A DNA stretch of 64,000 bases, from assembly GCF_003945345.1 (NCBI RefSeq), contig NZ_AP019308.1, forward strand, positions 4,295,501-4,359,500. The letters run 5' to 3'. The position numbers and the translations under genes were made by a program. Positions 27,586-37,900 of the stretch are shown one piece after another. Source of the DNA: Paenibacillus baekrokdamisoli (GTDB lineage Bacteria > Bacillota > Bacilli > Paenibacillales > Paenibacillaceae). The notes under the pieces are model-generated. The model was not told the DNA's origin and did no database searches. It was given only the letters and a program-made list of their open reading frames with translations. Positions within the stretch are counted from its first letter, which is position 1. Each line of letters starts with the position of its first letter.

Positions 27586-28029
27586 CTAGGAACGTTTGTC
27601 TCTTCCAGTACCTTTGACAATTTGATTCAGAACTTCCGAAGCCACTAAACCTACAGCGATAGCACCCGAGATAAGAAAGGCTTCAGCAGCAGCTGAAAGA
27701 GCGCCTGTGTAGTCTTTCTGAACGAATAATCGCATGGCCTCATAAGCAAGTCCTCCTGGTACAAGCGGAATAATGCCTGATACACTATAAACAATAATTG
27801 GCTTCCGGTACGCCTTGGAGAATAGATGACCGATGATCGTAACGGCGAAAGATGCGGCAAGAGTTGCAACAATCGGGTCGACTGTTCTCAGAAACATAAG
27901 GTACGTCATCCATCCCACCATACCGATAAAGCCGCAGTGGAGTATGGATTTGCGCGGTGCATAGAACAGGATACCGAATGCTGCAGATGCAAAGAAGCTA
28001 GTTAATAAATGTGTCAATATGTATATCAT
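27586..28029 (-). CDS. Threonine/serine exporter, small membrane subunit (ThrE C-terminal half, YjjB-like)
   Basis: 147 residues with four to five hydrophobic helices and the family stretch IIPLVPGGLAYEAMRLFVQ. It corresponds to the DUF3815/YjjB half of ThrE, which exports threonine and serine together with the DUF1212/YjjP half. It starts at ATG 28029 behind AAGGGAG, 12 bp after its partner's stop. Membrane location is clear. Confidence 0.85.
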   Translation of the reverse strand: MIYILTHLLTSFFASAAFGILFYAPRKSILHCGFIGMVGWMTYLMFLRTVDPIVATLAASFAVTIIGHLFSKAYRKPIIVYSVSGIIPLVPGGLAYEAMRLFVQKDYTGALSAAAEAFLISGAIAVGLVASEVLNQIVKGTGRDKRS

Positions 28030-28041
28030 GTCTCTGCTCCC

Positions 28042-28779
28042 TTATCCCATCCAGTTTAATACAACGACAATCCCAGTCCCGATGGCAAAAGCCGTAAGGA
28101 ACGCTTCAGAGCCTTTGGATAGACCTGAAACCAAATGTCCAGCCATGAGATCTCGAACAGCATTTGTAATTAAAAGTCCGGGTACAAGAGGCATAACGGA
28201 ACCAATTACGATTTTATCGAACTGAATGCCAAGATTCACCTCCACTAAGAGGCTTGCCAGCACTCCGATGATTAAAGATGCCGTAAACTCAGAAAAGAAT
28301 TTAATATGCACATATCTTTGGACTTTAATAAGACAGAAGTACCCGAAACCACCAGCTAATACAGCTGGTATAACGTCTTTCCACAGCCCCCCGAACATGA
28401 TGAGGAAACAGCCGCTCGCCAATCCAGCAACAGTCATACTGAATCCTATAGGATAGACCTTCTCTGATGCTTCGACCTCTTTCAACAACTGATAGGCCTC
28501 TTGAACAGTGAGCTCTCCATTGCTGATCCGCCTAGAAATCCCATTAACTTCAGTTACCTTATCAAGCCGAATGGTACGGTCCGATATTCGCGCTAATCTA
28601 GTTATGTCTGCTCCTTCAATGGAAAATAGAATCGCGGTTGGCGTGACATAGCTATGAGATTCAATAATCCCATAGGATTGAGATATCCGTGTCATCGTAT
28701 CTTCCACCCTGTAGGTTTCGGCACCATTCTGCAGCATCAGCTTTCCTGCTAATAGACATACCTCAACAATTTGCTTCAT
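28042..28779 (-). CDS. Threonine/serine exporter, large subunit (ThrE N-terminal half, YjjP-like)
   Basis: About 245 residues with the DUF1212/YjjP start (CLLAGKLMLQNGAETYRVED), the cytosolic part (RISNGELTVQEAYQLLKEVE) and then five membrane helices with the IGSVMPLVPGLLITNAVRDL motif. ATG 28779 is better spaced from AAGGAAG than GTG 28788. It forms a two-gene operon with the small subunit and a strong terminator. Confidence 0.88.
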   Translation of the reverse strand: MKQIVEVCLLAGKLMLQNGAETYRVEDTMTRISQSYGIIESHSYVTPTAILFSIEGADITRLARISDRTIRLDKVTEVNGISRRISNGELTVQEAYQLLKEVEASEKVYPIGFSMTVAGLASGCFLIMFGGLWKDVIPAVLAGGFGYFCLIKVQRYVHIKFFSEFTASLIIGVLASLLVEVNLGIQFDKIVIGSVMPLVPGLLITNAVRDLMAGHLVSGLSKGSEAFLTAFAIGTGIVVVLNWMG

Positions 28780-28799
28780 TTCTTTCACTTCCTTGTTAA

Positions 28800-29216
28800 T
28801 TAACTTCCGTTATCTTAAACGACTTTAGTCATAACGTATTCTTCAAGTTCAACCGAATAAAATATAGCACACTACCGCATTTTTATGTATATTTTTGAGT
28901 ATATACAGTTAAATGTTACAATAGTCATAACTGATCTTGCCGTTTTTTTGACAGTATGAGTCGATTGTTAAAGCAAACGATGATATGATTTTAACTAATC
29001 ATTCAGGATCAATGTATGTATATACGAGGAAATACAGATGGTGTTTGTTAGTACAAGAGGAAATGTTGGGAAAATAGGGTACGAGATTAGGGGTCATTTT
29101 GTGACAAACGGTATGGGAATGACTGCCGATTAGAACCATCAATATTAGACACTCCACATGTGTCGTATGCGGGAACATAGCCTACTTGGTTCCCATCTGC
29201 CGCGATGAACTAAATC
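28800..29216. other. Non-coding stretch upstream of the thrE-type operon
   Basis: About 420 bp, A/T-rich, without a credible gene. It probably contains the promoter of the exporter operon (minus strand). I saw no clear repeat, hairpin with T run, or RNA gene. Confidence 0.5.
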
Positions 29217-29752
29217 CTAGCAGTTACACAGGCTTGCCTTCCGCCATATACTTAGCATCGCCATCCCGGGAACGATCGCTTGAATTTTGAGCGGTTTCAG
29301 CTGCAAAGCGATGCGATGCTCCTGAAGCCGGGTTATGTCGAGCAGATGAGACATGCACCGACCTTTTACTGTGTACAATTCCTGATTCCCAGATGCTGTG
29401 CGACCTCTCTGTAACTTGAAGATCCCCTCTAAGTTCACTCGTTTCTTCATGATCACATGAAGGTTTTTTTGAGTGTCTACTTAAAGGGGATAATACCAGC
29501 AGCGAGCTGAAGCTCTTCTTCACCTTATTCATAACTGTACATGAGCAATTCTCGCCCGACTTCTCGGCATCAATGCTATTATCGATAACCCGATCAATCC
29601 GTTCATCAACAGCAGGTGGGGCGTAGAGGCAAATCGCTCGGTCTCGGCCAGCTTCAGCTTCCAATAGGAATTCGCTTCTTCCTCGCCAACAGGAATTTCC
29701 ATCCCGTTATGATACCAATTCGCGAACAAAATACCGAGACCGTTTCTCCTGT
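29217..29752 (-). pseudogene. Decayed coding remnant of unrecognised origin
   Basis: Directly after the stop of the membrane-protein gene, codon-like reading continues on the same strand in shifting frames: GILFANWYHNGMEIPVGEEE with SYWKLKLAETERFA, then other frames through LYTVKGRCMSHLLDITRLQE to the end. The jumps and internal stops suggest a broken gene. I cannot name the family. Confidence 0.35.
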
Positions 29753-31273
29753 TTATTTATTTGCTTCGTTGATAATACTAAGCGAATCATTAAGAGCAGA
29801 TTTACACTTGCTTGCATCGGGGCTTCCTGAACGAACGGCTGCTAAAACAACGTCAATCGTTCCATCAATTTTGGTCCACGTTTTTCCATCCATCTTCCTA
29901 AGCTTAGGTTCCGACACGTCCCATTGATGTTCCAAATTGTCTGCGCCTTTTTTCGCAGCAGCAAAGTCATTCGCGTTTACAGCGTTTAGCATGTCGTTTT
30001 CGATTGTGACAAAATCAGTATAGGGTCCAGTTGGTTTATTTGGCGACGAATCGGTTTGCGATGCTGTTTGATTTGCTTCGTTTATGACGCTAAGTGAATC
30101 ATTAAGTGCAGATTTGCTCTGGCTGGCATCTGGTTTACCCGAACGAACGGCTGCCAGCACAACGTCAATCGTTCCATCGATTTTGGTCCATGTCGTGCCG
30201 TCCGTTTTTCTAAGCTTCGGCTCCGATACATCCCATTGATGTTCCAAGTCGTCAGCGCCTTTCTTCGCAGCAGCAAAGTCATCGGCGTTTACGGCTTTTA
30301 GCATATCGTTTTCGATTTTATCAAAATCGTTTAATTGTCCAGCTAATGTAGCTGCTTGTGTAGAATCGATTTGCGTGGCTATGTTTTTGCTTAAGCCCAC
30401 ATAGCCGCCGATAACGACGACTAAGAAAACACATAGGACCGCAACGGTTTGCATCAGAACATTTTTCTTGCTTCCTCTTGATTGCTCTGTTTCCGCTGCT
30501 TCGCTTTTTCCCGTTGTATCGAATTTAGTAACCGCAAGGAATACGATGATAGCGAGAATCGCGATAAGAAAAATCACGCTTGTAACGGTTGTCCCCAACC
30601 CTAACGCGCCATTGAGTTTGGGTTGAGAGAGGTAATCCCCTAAGGAAGCACCGAGCGGACGAGTAAGGATATACGCAATCCAGAATGCCAATATCCCGTT
30701 CAGCTTCAAGAATTTCCAGCCCAGGAATGCGCAAGCGATTATAATAATGACGGACAGCCCAGTGTTAAGATAACCAAGACCGAGTTGTTCCGAAAATAAA
30801 TCGCCGACTGCCGTTCCAAGCGCAAATGTGAAAAGAATAGTTAGCCAATAGAAAACTTCTCTTTTTCTTGTGAAAATCGAGTGAATCGAGAGTGTTTTTT
30901 CGCTAAGATACCAAAAAAGAAAAACTAATCCCAGCAGCACGGAGAACACGATGGTACTCGTCTCAAGCGGTATTCCGACATTGTCAGTTAAATTATCCGT
31001 GACTAACGTCCCGAATACGCTTATAAGCACAACCGTTAGCCAATAAATGCCCGGAACATATTTAGTTGCTCTGAATTGAAAAAACAAGACAATGAAAAAC
31101 GCTATGCCCATGGCTACTGTAGTGAGCGTTAAACCAAATCCAAGACTGAAATTCAAGAAATCAGCAAAGGTTTCACCGACCGTTGTGCATAAAATCTTGA
31201 CGATCCAAAAGAAAATCGTAACTTCCGGTACCTTGTTAAGCAAAATTTTCAACTTATTTGGGTTCGCTTCCAT
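29753..31273 (-). CDS. COG4705-like multi-repeat membrane protein with duplicated C-terminal helical domain
   Basis: 506 residues. The first ~255 contain about eight membrane helices arranged as four internal repeats, each with a G-x(4)-D-x-L core (TVGETFADFLNFSLGFGL, FGTLVTDNLTDNVGI, LGTAVGDLFSEQLGLGYL, LGASLGDYLSQPKL), as in uncharacterised COG4705 membrane proteins. A ninth helix (~277-298) follows. The C-terminus holds two nearly identical ~88-residue helical domains (IENDMLKAVNADDFAAAKKG and IENDMLNAVNANDFAAAKKG), probably outside the membrane. Start ATG 31273 follows GAGAGGGA. Function unknown; transport or metal-related roles have been guessed for relatives, which I cannot support here. 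Confidence 0.75.
   Translation of the reverse strand: MEANPNKLKILLNKVPEVTIFFWIVKILCTTVGETFADFLNFSLGFGLTLTTVAMGIAFFIVLFFQFRATKYVPGIYWLTVVLISVFGTLVTDNLTDNVGIPLETSTIVFSVLLGLVFLFWYLSEKTLSIHSIFTRKREVFYWLTILFTFALGTAVGDLFSEQLGLGYLNTGLSVIIIIACAFLGWKFLKLNGILAFWIAYILTRPLGASLGDYLSQPKLNGALGLGTTVTSVIFLIAILAIIVFLAVTKFDTTGKSEAAETEQSRGSKKNVLMQTVAVLCVFLVVVIGGYVGLSKNIATQIDSTQAATLAGQLNDFDKIENDMLKAVNADDFAAAKKGADDLEHQWDVSEPKLRKTDGTTWTKIDGTIDVVLAAVRSGKPDASQSKSALNDSLSVINEANQTASQTDSSPNKPTGPYTDFVTIENDMLNAVNANDFAAAKKGADNLEHQWDVSEPKLRKMDGKTWTKIDGTIDVVLAAVRSGSPDASKCKSALNDSLSIINEANK
29756..30333 (-). repeat. Tandem intragenic duplication (two ~265-bp copies)
   Basis: Copies at ~30068-30333 and ~29756-30019 encode almost the same ~88 residues, separated by a short Ser/Thr/Pro linker. 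Long runs are identical at the DNA level, indicating a recent duplication. Confidence 0.85.
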
Positions 31274-31461
31274 TCATAAGTCCCTCTCTTTGCTGTGGTT
31301 GACCACAACTTATTTTTATTACTCCCTCAATCAATCAATGAGATCTGTTTTTAAAACGCGTCATCATAGTGAGTGTAAAATAACATTACTATAGTTTGAT
31401 TAAAGGCTCATTAGAAAACTATTAATTATTAATATTACTCATTACTAGGGCAGCGACTTGT

Positions 31462-31510
31462 AACCTCCAACTTCGAATAAAAAAGAGGGACGCGAAATCG
31501 CTCGCATCCC
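31462..31510 (-). repeat. Left copy of a ~48-bp terminator-like inverted repeat
   Basis: On the minus strand: a GGGATGCGA...TCGCGTCCC hairpin, then CTCTTTTTTATTCGAAGTTG and GAGGTT. The same sequence (two substitutions, one 2-base gap) occurs on the plus strand at 47221-47267. Confidence 0.85.
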
Positions 31511-31845
31511 TGTATATAACGGCATTGGGCAAGGGGGCCGATGTGGCCAGAAGATCGGTAAATCCGCAGTCGGCCAGCATTCGGCAAGTTTGCGCCCACA
31601 TCCTGCCATCGATTCGATTTTTCTCTGAAAACATGGTCAGGATTTCGCAAATACGGTTTTTTTCCTGCGGCTGCGGAGAAAAACAGAACCCGAATTTTTC
31701 TCCGCCGAATCATGGCTCATTTCGTATTCTCCTCCTCTCTGATGCTGCTTCACAAACTTCCCATGAACGCCCTATCATCCTCCTCGCATATTCGTCAAAA
31801 TTGGATAAACAACGACAGCGTACCAAACCGTCCTTCCAAAACGCT

Positions 31846-31923
31846 CCCAAAAAAACAGAGAGCCGCTCTCTCTGTTTGTCCCGCTAAAACAGCCTTGGCT
31901 CGATCATCGATCGAATCAAGGCT
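31846..31923 (-). terminator. Double hairpin terminator of the giant SLH gene
   Basis: Two hairpins on the minus strand right after the stop: AGCCTTG...CAAGGCT (31891-31923), then AAACAGAGAG/CTCTCTGTTT (31853-31877) followed by a run of T. The second is a textbook rho-independent terminator. Confidence 0.9.
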
Positions 31924-31938
31924 GCTTCATGATACTGA

Positions 31939-34900
31939 CTATTTTCCGGAAGACGTTCCATTAATTAAGCTGGAAGCACGCAATAGCTTGAGTACGATCG
32001 TCGCTACCTCGGCTCGGGTAATCTTTGCCTTGGGCTCAATCTTATCAGCTGTACGGCCACGTACAATGCCCGATTGGATCAACTGGGCGATACTGTTCTG
32101 TGCCCATTTCGAGGCTTGGCTGCTGTCCGTGTAAGCGGATAGCGTCGCCTTCATCGTACCGGGCTGAACCTCCTTAGCCAAGCCGACCAGCTTCATCGCA
32201 TTCGCAATGATGGCCATCGCTTCTTCCCTCGTAATGGCATTCATCGGTTTGAACTCTCCGGTCGTATAGCCGTTGACCAGCTTGAATTCCGCAGCTACAG
32301 CCACGTACTCTGCATACCAATCCGTCTGCTTCACGTCGCTGAACCGATGCTCCGCATTCGCTCCTCTCTTCAAGCCGAGCGCTTGAACAAGAATGGCAAC
32401 GAACTCGGCACGCGTAATGGAACGATTCGGCTCGAATTTGCCAACGGAAGTTCCCTTAATAATCGTCCTTGCTGCCAGATCGTGGACGGTTGCTGCTGCC
32501 CAATGTCCTTGCACATCGCCAAACGAAAGCTCTTTGCTGATCAACGCGAAAGGTCCGTTGTACAAGCTGCTAATAATGGCAAACCGCTCTCCATCGCGAA
32601 TTTCGATGCGAGTCGGCATGTGCAGCAGGGCACCATTGCTTGCCAGTGAGACGCCTGTCGTTATACTCGACATCTGGGCGTCATCCGCAATGCGGATAGC
32701 ACGCTGAACATAGCTGTTGAATTGATCGACTACTGCTTTCTTACCGTTCAGCTCTGCTGAAATCGAGAACTGGACAGGGCTTACTTTCATGACCGCCTTG
32801 TTGGTTCCAGCCAGCGTCTTCATCTTCGTCTCGACTGCTGGATCAGCAAGCGCAATCGTGAATGTAACTTGTACGCTGCTGAGGTCCGTAGGATTGCCCA
32901 GCTTAGCGAAGAGCTTCTTGCTGTCGATAGCTGCTGCTGGCACGGTATAGATCGCCAGCTTGCTCTCGATACGGAATACTCCTGCTTGTTGAATCATGGA
33001 TTTCAACAATTCACCGTTCATCACCACTTGAACATACTTGGAATCCGTCACTTGCGGAACCTTCAGCACGCTGCCTGTTGGCGATACGCTGACTTGCTTC
33101 ATGATCGCTTCGTTATCTACGGTGATGACCGCTGTCATTGTCCCATTCGCCGAATGCTCTTCCAGCTTCGCGGTATCTTTCTGTACCTGCTCGTTCACGT
33201 ACAGGTCGATCAAGCGAGCGCTGGAATACATGTCTTCTTCTGTCAGAACCAGCAGCTGGAATCTAACGATACGATTATCGCTGTCGACCTCATACACCGC
33301 AATATAACGATTGTTCTTCGGATCGACGCCCCCTATATCGCTGCCAAGCCGGTAAGGATCGATGACTCCTTTGCCAACTGGAGCTGGGTCGCCAATATTC
33401 GGAACTGCAACCGGCTTGTCTGAAACTTGAACGACAATCCGGTTCCCCTTGCTTGGAGGCGGTGTAGTGACTTTAGTCGTTCCATTCTTGCTGCCTTGAT
33501 CAAGCGTGGCTGATGGATTGAAGGCCGGCGCAGGATATTTGCCATTGCTTGAAGATCCACCGCTCAGCTCTTCAGCGACAACCTGAAAACGACTGAAGCG
33601 ATTAATATCAAACGCGATCCCTGTTGGCAGTCCATTCTCATACTCGATCGTACCTGCCAGCAGCTCCGTCGTTCCGTCCGAATGTTCAACGAACACATGC
33701 AACGTCGATACGTCAATCCCTCGAAGCATGGCACTGCTCAGCGGCAGAACGACCTTCGTCGTGCTTCCGGTCAAATTCGTTTCAATCTTTCTTGGAATGT
33801 CGAGACGCTTGAATCCCCCGTGCTTTGCTGCCTGGTTCAACAGGGAGCTGGATTTCAGCGCGTCCGCGGCATCGCTCTGCTCTGCTTCATTACGGACAGG
33901 AACGATTCGGAAAAACAGATCCGATCCTTGATCCGCCAGCTTTGCCAGCGCAGCCCTATCGAGATAAATGCTGCCTTCATCCGTACGGATTTCGAGCAGT
34001 CCGTTCCGATCCGCAATTGCTGTAATGGCACTGCTTGGAATTTCAATAGCGAATTCATCCGCTGGATTTTGCGCTGGCTGGCTCATATTCAGCCTGACTG
34101 TACGATTCGCTTCTTTACTATCGCCCGGATTGAAGTTATTCGTTAATTGCTCCATCTTCGCCGGATCGACGATGATGGTATCGATTCTGGTTCCATCGGA
34201 AAGCTGTGTTCTCAGGATCGTGAATTGAACCTTGCTTAGCGTACCGTCCGGATTAGCAGTCGCTTCTGCCGTTCTTCCCGTCGGTTGCCTTGTCTGATTC
34301 GCATCCTTAGCGACCGTCTTGTTGGTGATGACCATCAAGAATGTCTTCGTAATCGAAGCCGTCCCTCTCGTAATCTTCGCGGTCAGCACGAGATGTTTGT
34401 CCTTGCTCTCAGGCCTTGTGACCGTTGCATGGACGCTGCCGTCTTGCGTTGCAATGTCGATCGTGCTCGGATCAGCGGAAGACCATGCGATGGATGTACC
34501 GTGCAATCCTTTAGCCAGCATAAGGAATGGCAGCGTGACGGATTCCCAAGTATCCCCTTGCGCGAACGTGAAGGCGTTATCGATGGTCAGATTTTTCGCA
34601 GCCTCGCGAACCGCATCTTCATCCGTCAGCTTGACAACCTTCACGACGAACGTCTTGGTCGTTACCGCCCCTGTCTCATTGTCTCGAATGATAGCCGTCA
34701 GCGTGACATACACATCCTGAGCGTCTACATCAGGACGAGTGACATGTCCATTAGCGTCGATGTAGGCTTCATTGCTGGATATCCACGTAACGGTGGATTT
34801 GCTGGATGGCCCTTTGCCAGGCAAATACAACGTCTTGGATACACGCTCTGCATTATCGCCTTCCTGATATCCAATGGCGAGCTGATCGCTGTCCTGCTGC

Positions 34901-37900
34901 AGTTGACCTGGAATAGGTGAAATATCTTGCTGATTCAACATAATCAAGCGGAATTTCACGACTTTTCCATTCTCATCCACTTCATACACACCAATATAAC
35001 GATTGATCCTCGCATCTACACCTGGAATATCGCTGCCTTTCACATACGGGTTGATGACATCACTTCCCGTTGGCGCATCGTCTCCTGCGTTCGGCGTCTC
35101 GATGATACGCGAGGACACTTTCACGCGCAGATGATTGTTTGCTCCAGGTGTAAGGTTCACGATATCCGTTGTACATGGTTTCGTGCCTGGAACAGTGACA
35201 GGCTTCGGCGTAAAGTCCGGTGCTGGCGTCGGCTTAGGCATAGGGTTCACGTCTTTATCATTCAACACGATCAGACGGAAGCTTACGATTTTGCCTTGTG
35301 CATCCACCTCGTACAGTCCGATAAAACGATTCACTTTGGCATCTACGCCCGGAATGTCGCTGCCTGGCGTATACGGATCAATGACGCCTGTCGTTGGCGC
35401 ACTATCACCGATGCTCGGTGTCGCGATAACACTCGAGGATACTTTGATGATAAAGTGATTATTCTCGCCATTTGGCGCACCAGGAATGCCGGTTGTGCCC
35501 GGCTTGGTTCCCGGATGTGGTGCCGGAGAGCCCGGATTCACGTCTTTATCGTTCAACACGATCAGGCGGAATTTCACCACTTTGCCTTGCGAATCAACCT
35601 CGTATACACCGACGTAGCGATTTACTTTCGCATCCACGCCCGGAATATCGTCGCCTTGATACGGGTTAATGATTCCAGTGCCTGAAGGCGCATCGTCACC
35701 GATGCTCGGCGTCGCAATGATGCTCGAAGACACTTTGATGACCAGATGGTTCCCTTCCCCCGGCGTCACGCCCGGTATACCCGTAGTACCCGGTTCGGAT
35801 CCCGGCTGCGGCTTAGGCTTCGGCGTAAAGCCTGGTACTGGCTTCGGCGTTGGTGTCACGTCCTTCTCGCTTAGTACGATCAGACGGAACTTAACTACTT
35901 TGCCTTGTGCGTTCACTTCGTATAGACCGATGTAGCGGTTTACTCTCGCATCGACGCCCGGAATATCATCGCCTTCTTGGTACGAATTGATCACGCCCGT
36001 TGTTGGCGCGTCATCTCCTTCATTTGGCGTATCGATTACAGACTGGGACACTTTAACAACCAGATGGTTCCCTTCTCCCGGCGTTACGCCCGGAATGCCA
36101 GTTGTGCCCGGATTCGTTCCCGGCTGTGGCTTAGGCGTCGGTGTAAAGCCCGGTACTGACTTCGGATCGTTCACGTCACCGTCGTTCAATACGATCAGGG
36201 AGAACTTCACGACTTTGCCTTGCGCGTTTACTTCATAGAGGCCAATGTAGCGGTTGACCTTCGTATCCGCGCCAGGAATATCGTCTCCTGCTTGGTACGG
36301 ATTGATCACGCCTGTTGTCGGCGCGTCATCTCCCTCGCTTGGCGTGTCGATAATCACCGATGAAACTTTAACGACCAGGTGATTGTCTCCACCCGGCTGC
36401 ACGCCCGGTATGACCGTCGTGCCCGGTTTCGTTCCCGGCTTCGGATCCGGTGTCGGTGTAACGCCAGGTACTGGTACCGGATGAGGCGTCGGTGTCACAT
36501 CATTCTCATTCAATATGATCAAAGTGAACTTCACCACTTTGCCTTGTGCATCCACTTCATATAGGCCGATGTATCGATTGACCTTCGCATCCACGCCTGG
36601 AATATCGTCACCTGCTTGGTATGGATTGATCACACCCGTTGTCGGCGCGTTATCTCCCATATTAGGCGTTTCGATAACCTTCTGGGATACTTGGACGACT
36701 AGATGGTTGCCTGCTCCAGGCGTCACGCCTGGAATGTCCGTCGTGCCCGGTTTCGTTCCCGGCTTCGGATCAGGCGTCGGCGTAAAGCCCGGTACTGGCG
36801 GCGTTGGCGCTGGAGAACCAGGATTCACGTCACCATTGTTCAGTACGATTAGTCGGAACTTCACCACTTTGCCTTGCGCATTGACTTCATAGAGTCCAAT
36901 GTAGCGGTTGACCTTCGCATCCACGCCCGGAATATCATCGCCTGCTTGGTATGGATCGATCACGCCCGTTGTCGGCGCGACATCTCCCTCATTCGGCGTA
37001 TCGATAACTACTGGTGACACTTTAACGACCAGATGGTTGCCTTCCCCCGTCGTTACGCCCGGTATGCCGGTTGTATCCGGCCCGGTTCCCGGCTCAGGAT
37101 CCGGTGTCGGCGTAAAGCCCGGTACTGGCGTCAGCTGCGGCGTCGGTGTCACGTCCTTCTCGCTCAGTACGATCAGAGTGAACTTCACCACTTTGCCTTG
37201 CGCAGTCACTTCATAGAGTCCGATGTAGCGGTTGACCTTCGCATCCACACCCGGAATATCATGGCCTGCTTGATAAGGAGCGATCACGCCCTGTGTCGGC
37301 GCGTCATCTCCCTCGCTTGGTGTAACGATGACAGTCTGGGACACTTTGACGACCAGATGGTTGCCTACTCCTGGTTGCACGACTGGTATGCCCGTCGTAC
37401 CCGGATCGGTCCCCGGCTGTGGCTTAGGCGTCGGCGTAAAGCCTGGAACTAGAATCGGATCTATCACGTCCTCATCGTTCAGTACGATCAGAGAAAACTT
37501 CACCACTTTGCCTTGCGCGTTTACTTCGTAGATCCCGATGTAGCGGTTGACCTTCGCGTCCGCGCCTGGAATATCGTCGACCGCTTGGTACGGATCGATC
37601 ACGCCCGTTGTCGGCGCAGCATCACCCACGTTCGGCGTATCAATGATCTTCGAAGACACTTTCACAATCAAATGGTTGCCTTCCTCAGAGGTCGCACCCG
37701 GCAGGTCTGTTGTACCCGGTTTCGTTCCCGGCACAGGATCTGGCTTCGGCGTGAAGCTTGGTACCGGATTCGGTTCATTCACATCTTCATCGTTCAATAC
37801 GATGAGACGGAACTTCACCACTTTCCCTTGCGCATTGACCTCATATAGTCCGATATAACGGTTGATCTTCGGATCCGCGCCTTTAATGTCAGCCCCCGGC

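Larger units (their letters stand above)
31274..31938. other. 665-bp gap: inverted-repeat element, gene remnant, double terminator
   Basis: No intact gene. From left to right: an A/T-rich promoter region for the 29753-31273 gene; the left copy of the terminator-plus-tail repeat (31462-31510); a minus-strand coding remnant in shifting frames (~31515-31713, with DGRMWAQTCRMLADCGFTD) that I cannot name; A/C-rich DNA; and two hairpins that end the giant SLH gene. Confidence 0.55.

Noticed and set aside
29217-29729. Three overlapping minus-strand frames as separate small genes
   Set aside because: Protein-like sequence jumps between frames and none has a ribosome site; better read as one decayed gene.
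31525-32134. Plus-strand frames near the end of the giant SLH gene
   Set aside because: They span terminator hairpins and the SLH-coding antisense strand, with no coding features.
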